19,087 nt of DNA from Bacilli bacterium (GTDB lineage Bacteria; Bacillota_I; Bacilli_A; RFN20; CAG-826). Each line of letters opens with the position of its first letter. Positions within the stretch are counted from its first letter, which is position 1. The notes under the pieces were generated by a model. That model worked only from the letters and a program-made list of their open reading frames with translations, did not search any database and had not been told where the DNA came from. Shown one piece after another: positions 6,791 to 14,375 of this stretch. The stretch lies in NCBI GenBank assembly GCA_024693415.1, contig JAILKX010000082.1:1-19087 (forward strand), written 5' to 3'. The translations under genes were made by a program, and so were the position numbers.

Positions 6791-8410
6791 TCAGCAGACT
6801 TCGAGGGTCCCGAGCGTCAAGAGCTTCTGCGACTTGCGGTCGAAGAGCATGATGTTGTTGCCCGAGAAGCCGAGGTCGATATCGGTTCCGATCGGATAGT
6901 CGATGGCGCCGAAGACGTCGCCGGTCAGCAGGAAGTTTCCGACTTCCAGACGGATCGTGGTCTCTTTGCCGGTAGGCATGGCGGAATAGACTTTCGCGTG
7001 GAGCTTCCCTTTTTCGTTGATGGTGATGTACTCGGAGCGGACGCCTAGGACGAAGTCGTCGTCGGCGATCACCGGGTTGTCCACCACATCGACCGGCTGC
7101 TCGATGAGCGGGATCTTATAGGGGAAGGGGCCGTCCTTGTTGGATTTGTCGGCGGTGATGGGGCGCGCTTCGCTCGCGAGCTTGGCGCGGACGGCGGCGA
7201 GGTCGAATCCCTCATCCGCCGGGGTGAACACCGCTTTCTGGCCGCCGAGGAGCTCGAATTCGAACTGGCCCTTGGCGTTGACGTTGCCCTTCGCCTCGAT
7301 GAGGTTCACGGCGGGGTTGCCGATGAAGTCGGCGGTGAATAGGTTCGTCGGGCGATGGTAGATTTCTAGCGGCGGATCGTATTGCTGGAGGACGCCATTG
7401 TCCATAAGGCAGACCTTGGTGGCGAGGGTCATGGCCTCGAGCTGGTCATGGGTGACGTAGACGAAGGTCGCGCCGGTCTCCATGTGGAGGCGCTTCAATT
7501 CGGAGCGCATCTCCAAGCGGAGCTTCGCGTCGAGGTTCGATAGCGGCTCGTCCATGAACAGGACGCGCGGTCCGGGGGCGAGGGTACGGGCGATCGCGAC
7601 GCGCTGCTGCTGGCCGCCGGATAGCTCGGCGGGGTAGCGGTCCATGAATTGGCCGATCTTGAGGGTGCGGGCCGAAGCGCGGAGCTTGAGGTCGATCTCC
7701 TCGGGCGAGAGCTTCCTTTCTTTGACGATCGGCTTGCCCGATTCGTCGAGGATGCGGAACTGTTCGTCCAATTTGATGCCCTTCGCCTCGTATTTGGCGC
7801 GGATGGTCTCTATTTCGGCGTTGGCTTTCGCGATGCCGGCGGAGGAGATGCCGGCGATGTCGGCGCCTTCCTTCTCCAGGCCGAGCTTATAGACCTTCTT
7901 GGCGGTCGGATAGGAGACCTCGAAGAAGTCGGTGATCTTCAAGACGGCGGAATCCATCTTGATGTTGCCATCCTTGTCCTTGGCGTCGTTGATGAGCGAG
8001 ACGACCTTCTCGGGCTTGCCGAGGATTCGGATGTAATCGCTTAGGCGCACGAGCTTCCACTCGTACATCTCCATCTCTTCCTTGACGTTCTTAAGGCCGA
8101 AGACGATGTTCTGGTAGACGGTCATGTTCGGCCAGAGGGCGTAGTTCTGGAAGAGGAAGCCGACGTGGCGCTTCGAAGCGGGGACGTTCACGCCGGTCTC
8201 GGAATCGAAGACCACGGTATCGCCGATCGTGATCCTGCCGGTGGTCGGGGTCTCGAGGCCCGCGATCATGCGCAGGGTCGTGGTTTTTCCGCAGCCGGAG
8301 GGGCCGAGGAGGGTGACGAAGGCATTGTCGGCGATCTCAAGGTTCAATCCGTCGACGCCATAGTAGGTGCCCCACTTCTTATTGATGTTTTCCAGTATGA
8401 TTTTAGGCAT
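6791..8410 (-). CDS. ABC transporter ATPase, MalK/PotA-like, with a large insertion in the nucleotide-binding domain
   Basis: 539 residues from the ATG at 8410, preceded by a perfect GGAGG at 8 nt and overlapping the permease stop by 8 bp; the upstream in-frame ATG at 8449 has no such site. Motifs in order: Walker A GPSGCGKT (36-43), Q-loop Gln88 in FLFQNYALWP, signature LSGGQQQR (263-270), Walker B VLFMDEP (283-289), D-loop SNLD, switch His321. All key residues are intact, so it should hydrolyse ATP. In MalK-type proteins Q-loop and signature lie about 50 residues apart; here they are about 175 apart because of a charged, helical insert (about 111-245). The C-terminal TOBE/regulatory part is also somewhat long. 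It energises import through the fused permease encoded just upstream. The terminator at 6738 closes the operon. Confidence 0.93.
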   Translation of the reverse strand: MPKIILENINKKWGTYYGVDGLNLEIADNAFVTLLGPSGCGKTTTLRMIAGLETPTTGRITIGDTVVFDSETGVNVPASKRHVGFLFQNYALWPNMTVYQNIVFGLKNVKEEMEMYEWKLVRLSDYIRILGKPEKVVSLINDAKDKDGNIKMDSAVLKITDFFEVSYPTAKKVYKLGLEKEGADIAGISSAGIAKANAEIETIRAKYEAKGIKLDEQFRILDESGKPIVKERKLSPEEIDLKLRASARTLKIGQFMDRYPAELSGGQQQRVAIARTLAPGPRVLFMDEPLSNLDAKLRLEMRSELKRLHMETGATFVYVTHDQLEAMTLATKVCLMDNGVLQQYDPPLEIYHRPTNLFTADFIGNPAVNLIEAKGNVNAKGQFEFELLGGQKAVFTPADEGFDLAAVRAKLASEARPITADKSNKDGPFPYKIPLIEQPVDVVDNPVIADDDFVLGVRSEYITINEKGKLHAKVYSAMPTGKETTIRLEVGNFLLTGDVFGAIDYPIGTDIDLGFSGNNIMLFDRKSQKLLTLGTLEVC

Positions 8411-10265
8411 TTTTCTTACCTCCTCCGATGCCAGAGTCGATCGAGGCACCGGTTAATAGATTGACGAGCAGGTTCGCGGCGAGCACGAAGATGATGATGA
8501 TGAGGTTGACGGCCGAGGAGAATGGGGTCAAACCCATCTCATCGTAATAGGCAAGGGATGTGGTCGCGAGCTGGTCGTTGTTGGCGACGAGGAACATGAA
8601 GAGGTTCAATTCGCGCATGCCCGTGATGAACGGAAGGAGGTATCCCGAGATGATCGCGGATTTTTGGATCGGGATGACGATGCGGCCCATGCGCTTCCAC
8701 CAGGACGCGCCTTGGATGACCGCGGCTTCCTCGATTTCCGGGGAGAGCTGCATCATCGCCGATAGGGATGAGCGGGAAGAGAACGGGATGTACTTCACCG
8801 AACCGCAGATGATCATGAGGATCATCGTCCCGACGAAGCCGCCGAGCCCGACCTGCAAGCCGAAGGCGTAATAGGCGACGGAGAAGGCGACGGCCGGGAT
8901 GAGGTATGGGAAGAAGGACATGCCGTTGACGTAAGAGGCGAACTTGTTCTTCCTCTTGCGGCTTACGGCATATCCGGCGAGGAAGCCGATCGATCCGGCG
9001 ATCAATGCGCAGCTGATGGCGACGATCGCCTGGTTGCGGAAGGAGGTCCATAGCTGGGTGTTGTAGAAGACGCCGTAGTTGCCGTACATGCCGACCTCGC
9101 CGTTTTCGTGGTAGACCCACCACTTCGTCGTGAAGGAGGAATAGTCGCCCGGATTCTCGACGAAGGTCTCGAGGCCGAAGGAGATGATCGGGAGCAGCGA
9201 CGTAAACAATGTCGCGATGATCAAGACGACCGCGCACACCCACTTGAAGACCTTGCCAAGGTTGATCTTGGTGGCCTGGGCGGATTTGCCGGAGACCGTG
9301 ATGAACTGTTTCCTCGAATGCATCGTGATCTGGTTGATGATGAGGATGATGAAGCCGATGATGAGCATCACGATGCCGATGATGGCGGCGTAGCCGTCGC
9401 CGGTGATCGCGCGAAGCTCGATGTAAGAGGTCGCTAGAACCGAGAAGTTCTTTCCGCCGATATAGTGGACGACGGGGTAGGAGCCGACGGCGCTAGAGAA
9501 GACGAGGAGGATGGTGGAGAGGATCGCCGGGACGATCATCGGGATGGTGATGCGGGTGATGATCTTCCACTTCGGGGTATTGAGGATGGTCGCCGCTTCC
9601 TCAAGCGAGGCGTCCATGTTCTTGAAGATGCCGCCGATGAGGATGTAGGCGAAGGCCGCGTAGTGCATGCCGAGGACCATGGCGCAGGGGAAGAGGCCTC
9701 TGCACCACCACTCCGGCATCGCGATGGCGCCGTTGCTGATGAAGGCGAGCAGGCCGTTCGACCCGCCGGTGACCTTAGCGGACCAGAAGAGGTTCTTCCA
9801 GACGAGGGCGAGGGTCCATTGCGGCATGATGTAGGGGAAGATGAAGACGGTGGATATCCATTTCTTGCACGGCATGTTGGTGCGGGTGACCAAGAAGGCG
9901 GCGATACCGCCGAATAGCAGCGCGAATACGCAGCTCAAGGTCGCGAGCAGCAGCGAATTGCCGAGGGGCTCCCAAAGGTATTTGGCCCCATAAGGCCCGG
10001 TCATCAGGTAATTCCAGTTGACCAGCTGCAGCCCGGTGGTCCCATATCCGAGGGAGCTCGCGATCATCTGTTCTTTGCCGGCGTGGACCGTAAGCGAGTT
10101 CTGGATGACGGACCAAAGCGGATAGAGGACCGCGAAGGAAAGGATAAGTCCCAAGATCAGAAGAATGACGTTTTCCGGGCGGGAGAGCCATGTCGTAACT
10201 TTTGTGAAAAGCTTAGACAGATCGCTGACCTGCCGCGGGGATTTTGTCGCTGGGGAGCTTGTCAT
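8403..10265 (-). CDS. ABC transporter permease, two fused membrane domains (Fe(III)/polyamine/thiamine superfamily)
   Basis: 620 residues with two homologous halves, each a six-helix BPD_transp_1 domain. Coupling (EAA) loops are visible in both: EEAATILNTPKWKIITRITIP in the first half and EEAAVIQGASWWKRMGRIVIP in the second. These are the sites that dock on the ATPase. The fused arrangement is typical of FbpB/AfuB ferric and related 2-aminoethylphosphonate or thiamine permeases, while sugar importers usually have two separate permeases. A long extracytoplasmic loop in the second half (about 372-408, rich in Trp/Tyr) may contact the binding protein. The ATG at 10265 has GGAGG at 6 nt. The gene sits between the lipoprotein and ATPase genes and overlaps the latter, so all three belong to one importer. 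Substrate is not resolved. Confidence 0.92.
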   Translation of the reverse strand: MTSSPATKSPRQVSDLSKLFTKVTTWLSRPENVILLILGLILSFAVLYPLWSVIQNSLTVHAGKEQMIASSLGYGTTGLQLVNWNYLMTGPYGAKYLWEPLGNSLLLATLSCVFALLFGGIAAFLVTRTNMPCKKWISTVFIFPYIMPQWTLALVWKNLFWSAKVTGGSNGLLAFISNGAIAMPEWWCRGLFPCAMVLGMHYAAFAYILIGGIFKNMDASLEEAATILNTPKWKIITRITIPMIVPAILSTILLVFSSAVGSYPVVHYIGGKNFSVLATSYIELRAITGDGYAAIIGIVMLIIGFIILIINQITMHSRKQFITVSGKSAQATKINLGKVFKWVCAVVLIIATLFTSLLPIISFGLETFVENPGDYSSFTTKWWVYHENGEVGMYGNYGVFYNTQLWTSFRNQAIVAISCALIAGSIGFLAGYAVSRKRKNKFASYVNGMSFFPYLIPAVAFSVAYYAFGLQVGLGGFVGTMILMIICGSVKYIPFSSRSSLSAMMQLSPEIEEAAVIQGASWWKRMGRIVIPIQKSAIISGYLLPFITGMRELNLFMFLVANNDQLATTSLAYYDEMGLTPFSSAVNLIIIIFVLAANLLVNLLTGASIDSGIGGGKKNA

Positions 10266-10290
10266 GTATTGCCTCCTATATTACAGGATA

Positions 10291-10321
10291 AGGCCGCAAG
10301 GGCGATGTGCTCTTACGGCCT
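10291..10321 (-). other. Intercistronic hairpin between binding-protein and permease genes
   Basis: A 31-nt element folds with 12 pairs, one A-C mismatch, one G-U pair and a 5-nt loop (arms AGGCCG/CGGCCT at the base). There is no T tract on the minus strand, so it is not a classical terminator. A smaller hairpin (ATCGTT/AACGAT, 10336-10353) precedes it right after the stop codon. Such structures after a binding-protein gene commonly protect the upstream message from 3' exonucleases and keep downstream expression lower. Confidence 0.6.
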
Positions 10322-10353
10322 ATTCCTAAGGAAAGATCGTTATTGCGAACGAT

Positions 10354-11727
10354 TTATTTCAGGGTGTCGAGCCAAGTGCCGACGGTGAGCTCGGCGGAAG
10401 CGCAGTAGGCGCCGTCTTCGATGACGAGGTTGCCCTTGCCGTCGCCGGTGTCGGTCCACCAGTCATAGCCCCTGTCGTTGAGAACCGGGAATTCGGTTCC
10501 GCCGTCATTGGAGTGATCCTGGTTGACGCCTGCGGTGGTATTGGAGCAATATCCGCCGATGTCCTTGCCCCAAGCGGCAAAGCCGTCATGGGTGCAGGTC
10601 ATGAAGTGGATGAACGCGCAGCTGGTCCAAGGATACGGAGAGGTCTTGAGGACCTGGAGGTAATGCTTGTACATGTATCCGCCGATTCCTTTGTAGCCAT
10701 CCTGATAGGCGGCGACGGTGACGTTCTTCTTGGAAGAGGTCTCGGATTCGGTGATGGAGCGGAGCTTCGAGTAGACGAGGCAGCCAGAGGCGCCGGCGGC
10801 GTCGGTGGTGACGAGTTCATTGCAGATCGGGCCGTCGTCGGTGCGCACGTCATACTGGTTGAGCCAAAGCTTCGCGAAGGCGAGGCCGTACTTGCCGGAG
10901 GTGGCGTCGAGCTTGAACTCGGTGGCCTTGGCGGCGAGGTTGTTCGCTTCGGTCTCGATGCGGGTCTTCTCGTCGCCCTCGAGGGCCTTTGCGGCGTTCA
11001 TGAGGATGTCGCTGTACTTCTTCTGGCTCAGCATGATGAGCCAGTTGCGGCCGACGGGTTCGGATTGCGGGGCCATGAACATCGGCCTCTCGCCGGTGCG
11101 GACGAAGTCCCAGCAATTGGTGAAGGTCTTGTTGGCGAGGTTATTGAACTCAAAGATCTTGTTGAGGGATTGGAGGGCGAACGGCTCTTTGTTGTCGTCG
11201 GAGCCCTTCCATTCCTTCGGGACGTAGTTGTAGAAATTGCCGGTGTTGATTTCCTTGGCGGCGATCTGGTTCGCATCCTGGATCAAGGTCATCGAGATGG
11301 TGTGGTTCGATGCCGCGATGTCGGTGTCGATGATCGTGAAGATGGAGTTTTCCTTCGGCTGGGTCCAGTTGATGGTGCAGCTGAAGTTGGGATCCGCGTA
11401 CGGGAAGGCTTCCTTGATGGCGGCGGATTCATTTCCATCCTTGTCAAGGCCCTTCAGGTAATTGATGAAGTATTCCTTGGCGGTTTTGCCACGGCTCGAA
11501 TTGCCAATGCCGGTGAACTCTTTGCCATTGATTTCCTCCATGGCCTTCTTATAGAGTTCCTTGGCCTCCATGGCTTCGGCTTGCTTGATGACTTTGTAGA
11601 CTGCGTTGTTCTCGTCGATGATGTAAGACACCTTCGGAGTAACAGCTCCTCCACCGCCGCCGCAAGCACTGAGCACAGCACCCAATAACGCTGAGCCCGC
11701 GACAACAAATAGTTTACGTTTCTTCAT
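10354..11727 (-). CDS. ABC transporter substrate-binding lipoprotein, cysteine-rich
   Basis: 457 residues. The signal peptide (KKRK, hydrophobic core, lipobox LSAC with Cys22) is followed by a Gly-rich linker, so the protein is lipid-anchored on the outer face of the membrane. The mature part looks like a large extracellular solute-binding protein rich in Asn, Lys and aromatic residues, but I cannot assign it to a substrate family by motif. It contains eight further cysteines (for example GPICNEL, GASGCLV, WTSCAF, FMTCTHD, GGYCSNT, GAYCASA), unusual for a Firmicutes binding protein and permitting up to four disulfides or metal ligands. It is the first gene of the operon, so normally the most expressed; the hairpin downstream fits that. 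A cre-controlled promoter lies about 80 bp upstream. The RBS is a purine run (AGAAAGAGAGAG). Confidence 0.87.
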   Translation of the reverse strand: MKKRKLFVVAGSALLGAVLSACGGGGGAVTPKVSYIIDENNAVYKVIKQAEAMEAKELYKKAMEEINGKEFTGIGNSSRGKTAKEYFINYLKGLDKDGNESAAIKEAFPYADPNFSCTINWTQPKENSIFTIIDTDIAASNHTISMTLIQDANQIAAKEINTGNFYNYVPKEWKGSDDNKEPFALQSLNKIFEFNNLANKTFTNCWDFVRTGERPMFMAPQSEPVGRNWLIMLSQKKYSDILMNAAKALEGDEKTRIETEANNLAAKATEFKLDATSGKYGLAFAKLWLNQYDVRTDDGPICNELVTTDAAGASGCLVYSKLRSITESETSSKKNVTVAAYQDGYKGIGGYMYKHYLQVLKTSPYPWTSCAFIHFMTCTHDGFAAWGKDIGGYCSNTTAGVNQDHSNDGGTEFPVLNDRGYDWWTDTGDGKGNLVIEDGAYCASAELTVGTWLDTLK

Positions 11728-11805
11728 AAACTCTCTCTTTCTGCGGAGATCCTAAGTCTTCCGCTATGGTAGGGTTTTCCACTACTGGCCAACCCCAAAA
11801 CTATG

Positions 11806-11834
11806 CCTATAGTCTATTGTGGAAGCGTTTACAA
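11806..11834 (-). promoter_or_regulatory. Candidate promoter of the ABC transporter operon
   Basis: On the minus strand TTGTAA (11829-11834) and TATAGG (11806-11811) are spaced by 17 nt. The transcript would begin near 11800, giving a leader of about 70 nt to the ATG at 11727. The region upstream (11835-11930) is extremely A/T-rich, as an UP element would be. Confidence 0.5.
11820..11833. promoter_or_regulatory. cre site (CcpA/LacI-family operator) overlapping the -35
   Basis: TGTAAACGCTTCCA on the minus strand fits the CcpA consensus TGWAARCGYTWNCW at every position. It overlaps the -35 and spacer of the ABC operon promoter, the geometry expected for repression. CcpA binding under good carbon supply, or a local LacI-type regulator with a similar site, would explain it; neither regulator gene is in the window. 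Confidence 0.75.
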
Positions 11835-12437
11835 TTCAAGCATATTTCATCAATTCAAAAATTTTTTTATTCAAAACTTTTCTCGGATAAATTGTTTAAA
11901 TAGTTTAATTAAATAAATTCCACTAATTCATTCGCATATGCGAATCGCAATAAGCCGCGCCTCGCAAAACAGAGCGACAAAGAACAAAATAGAATTGCGG
12001 CGGTTTTCTGGATACCGTTCCTAATGCAACGGAACAAAGGCAAAACGATGTCACGGCCCTGCTCCTTTTCATTATTTGCGCTCTACGCCCATCGAACGCG
12101 CCACCAAGAGGACAACACCTATATCTATATTATTTTAGTTCGCACATCGCGCCCGCATACGGCGCCCATCCCCCTGCCGAAAGAGAAACTCACGGCAAAA
12201 GATCACACTATTGCCAGCAACGCGAGGCTTTGGGCCTATCTTTGACTATTTATTTTGTAATACCGTCAATAGAAAAAAGAAAAGCTCTATTTAGGGCCTT
12301 CGCGGGAAAGCATCGCCTTCATGATTATCCGGCTCTTAGAGAAACAAAGCCGCCATCGGTATCGGAATATCGTCAATCCGGCAAAAACAAATACACGCCC
12401 CCCTTCGATTTGCGAAACGCTTCTAATCGTTTATCGA
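11835..12437. other. Long intergenic region without a convincing gene
   Basis: About 600 bp between the ABC operon promoter and the end of the GGDEF gene. The part next to the promoter (11835-11930) is about four-fifths A+T, with ATTCAA repeated three times at 16-19 nt spacing. The remainder (11946-12437) is mixed in composition. Two plus-strand open frames of 73 and 85 codons (12024-12245, 12230-12487) lack recognisable motifs and a decent ribosome site, and I do not call them. I see no tRNA and no strong terminator hairpin. An undetected small RNA or promoter cannot be excluded. Confidence 0.6.
11930..11945. repeat. 16-bp perfect palindrome in the upstream region
   Basis: ATTCGCATATGCGAAT is its own reverse complement. 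It lies about 100 bp upstream of the ABC operon promoter, at the edge of the A/T-rich block, and may be a dimeric regulator site. No known box is matched; it lacks the GAAC/GTTC core of a Bacillus LexA site. Confidence 0.5.
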
Positions 12438-14327
12438 TTACGTCCGCCTACGGTCAATGCCTTTGCACTTATAATATTGCGCTTTAGACTCATACATTCT
12501 CTTGTCAGCGAGATCGGCGATTTCAAGCATCGTCTTGCCCTTTGCTTCGCTGGAATGGACATAGCCATAGGAAACCGTGAGCTCCTTCACTTGCTTGCCG
12601 TGCCAAGAGGCGACCCTCTTGTCAAATTCTTCGGCGAGGTTCTTCATGAGCTCGATGTTTCCGTCGATGAGGCCGATGAATTCATCGCCGCCGGTACGAT
12701 AGATCCTTCCATGCTTCCCGAAGATGGCGTTCATGCATTCGGACGCGCCTTTGATGAGTTCGTCGCCCGCTTCGTGGCCGAGGTCGTCGTTGATGGTCTT
12801 CAGACCATTCACGTCGAACGAGACGAAGGCGAACTCCTTGTCGTTCAAACAGGCGTCGTATTCCATTGCGTCGGCGTTGAACGCCCTGCGGTTATAGCAG
12901 CCCGTCAGCTCATCCACGTGGGATTCGCGGTAAAGGGCTTCTGCCGCTTTCTTTTCCTCATCGATGATCTGGGTGGCGATGACGGCCTTCGTCGGGACGC
13001 CGTCCTCCTCTTCGAAGTTGATGAAGGACATGCGGATCCAGCCGACGTTCTTGCCAAGCAGTTCCATGGAGATGATCTTCTTGCCCTTTAAGCGCTCCGA
13101 AAGGGTCGAGATATCGGCGAAGGCCAACCCGCGCTCCAGGTATTCGTCGCTCATGGTCGCATGCATGATCCCGACCATGAGCTTGGTCGCGTCTGAGACG
13201 CCCGGCTTATTGAAGGCGTCCTTCACCTGGTTCTTGGACGAATATTCGACCGCGGTGTTCTTCTTGAGGTCGACCAGATGCAGGCTGTAATAGATCTCCG
13301 ACATCGACGCGAAGAGCTGGAGATGCTCGATATTCTCCTCCCGCGAAGCCATGAGGCGGCGGAAGATCATGATGACGATGAAGAGGGCGGCCGCAAGGTA
13401 GACGGCGACGATCAGAAGCGGAAGCAAGGTGCGGAAGAGGAAGGAGCTGCTGCTGAGGAAGACGCAGACGACGTAATCCTCCATGTAGCCGATGCTGCAG
13501 TATTGGCGGCCCGAAATCCCCTCGACGGTGACGTCGGTCGAGAAGTCGTGGCCGTTCTTGGATTCGCTTTCGGCGACTTGCTTCGCCCGCGAAAGGAGGT
13601 GGTCGGCGTTGAGGCTCGTGACCTCGCCGATCGGACGGTTCAGGAGGCCCTTGCGGCTCGAGCCCTTGACTTCGAGAGTCGCGGCGTCGGCGACGATGAC
13701 CGCCATGTTCTCACCGATCGCCATATCCTCGACGATCGCGGAGATCTCATTGGCTTTGAGCACTTCGTCCAGGCGAACCGCCTCGATGCCGATCTGCACC
13801 ATGTAGGTGCCGGTGGCGTTCCAGGTGATCGCATACATCATCGGCTTGCCTTCGGCCGAGTTCGGGGTGACGTCCTGGCACATCGAAAGCGTCTTGTCCT
13901 CGAGCATCGGGAGGAAGTACTGAATCTGCCCTTCGTCGTACATCGAGACGACGTTGACGTATTTGGCGACGCTGCTTGAGACGATGAGGCCCTCCTCGTT
14001 GAAGATATGGATTTCGTCGATCTCCATGAGGTTGCATAAGGTGAGGAGCTCATTGATGTCGTTATAGGAATCGGGATCGTTGTCGAGGTAATGGGCGACC
14101 GCTTTGGTGAGGCGGATGTAATCCTCTTTGACGGAAGCCAAGAGGACCTCCCCCTCGCGCTTGTTGTTCTCGACGATGGCCTCGGTTTGATTGACGTAGG
14201 CAATCGTGGTGTTCTCGGCTTCGCGGATATTGCTCAGCGAAACGATGCCGAACTGCAGCAAAAGCATCAGCACCCCGATGAGCGCGGCGGCGAGATATAC
14301 CGCACGCATTGTGAGTTTTCTTTTCAT
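12438..14327 (-). CDS. Membrane-bound diguanylate cyclase with extracytoplasmic sensor domain (GGDEF)
   Basis: 629 residues. The topology is TM1 (about 8-31), an extracellular sensor of about 265 residues (32-298, Cache/PAS-like by length and position), TM2 (about 299-323), an intracellular linker/PAS-like region (about 330-460) and a C-terminal GGDEF domain (about 465-627). The active-site motif is intact: RTGGDEFIGL with GGDEF at 546-550, plus HVDELTGCYNRRAF, FDVNGLKTINDDLGHEAGD and YESK near the end. It should make cyclic di-GMP from two GTP in response to an external signal. The inhibitory I-site RxxD expected shortly before GGDEF is absent (the sequence there is AIFGKHGRIYRT). No EAL or HD-GYP partner is in the window. 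It diverges from a YhhN-like membrane protein. The stop codon sits in a small weak hairpin (12424-12440). Confidence 0.92.
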   Translation of the reverse strand: MKRKLTMRAVYLAAALIGVLMLLLQFGIVSLSNIREAENTTIAYVNQTEAIVENNKREGEVLLASVKEDYIRLTKAVAHYLDNDPDSYNDINELLTLCNLMEIDEIHIFNEEGLIVSSSVAKYVNVVSMYDEGQIQYFLPMLEDKTLSMCQDVTPNSAEGKPMMYAITWNATGTYMVQIGIEAVRLDEVLKANEISAIVEDMAIGENMAVIVADAATLEVKGSSRKGLLNRPIGEVTSLNADHLLSRAKQVAESESKNGHDFSTDVTVEGISGRQYCSIGYMEDYVVCVFLSSSSFLFRTLLPLLIVAVYLAAALFIVIMIFRRLMASREENIEHLQLFASMSEIYYSLHLVDLKKNTAVEYSSKNQVKDAFNKPGVSDATKLMVGIMHATMSDEYLERGLAFADISTLSERLKGKKIISMELLGKNVGWIRMSFINFEEEDGVPTKAVIATQIIDEEKKAAEALYRESHVDELTGCYNRRAFNADAMEYDACLNDKEFAFVSFDVNGLKTINDDLGHEAGDELIKGASECMNAIFGKHGRIYRTGGDEFIGLIDGNIELMKNLAEEFDKRVASWHGKQVKELTVSYGYVHSSEAKGKTMLEIADLADKRMYESKAQYYKCKGIDRRRT

Positions 14328-14342
14328 CGTTCGATTCCGGAA

Positions 14343-14368
14343 ATTATATGTATTGATTAAACATTATA
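14343..14368 (-). promoter_or_regulatory. Two candidate -10 boxes of the GGDEF gene in the divergent gap
   Basis: TATAAT occurs twice on the minus strand, at 14343-14348 and 14363-14368, 20 bp apart. The nearer one would leave a leader of only about 9 nt before the ATG at 14327; the farther one leaves about 29 nt, including GGAA. Neither has a good -35. The same A/T block must drive the divergent gene (TATATG at 14365-14370 on the plus strand). Confidence 0.35.
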
Positions 14369-14375
14369 TGCCATT

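Noticed and set aside
6665..7048. 127-codon plus-strand open frame over the ABC operon terminator
   Set aside because: It spans the terminator and then the antisense of the ATPase gene, with no motifs.
10513..11688. 391-codon plus-strand open frame opposite the binding-protein gene
   Set aside because: The minus-strand reading has a signal peptide, lipobox and operon context; the plus reading is Val/Leu/Asp-biased with no motif.
5881..11998. Exact 13-mer AAAATAGAATTGC at 5881-5893 and 11986-11998
   Set aside because: In 19 kb a few exact 13-mer repeats are expected by chance, and the flanks do not match.
2473..12274. Similar 17-mers TAATGCCGTCAATCGAA (2473) and TAATACCGTCAATAGAA (12258)
   Set aside because: 15 of 17 matches is expected several times by chance in a window of this size, and only one copy lies at a gene start.
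12024..12487. Two plus-strand open frames of 73 and 85 codons in the long gap
   Set aside because: No ribosome site, no recognisable domain and unusual composition; the second runs into the antisense of the GGDEF gene.
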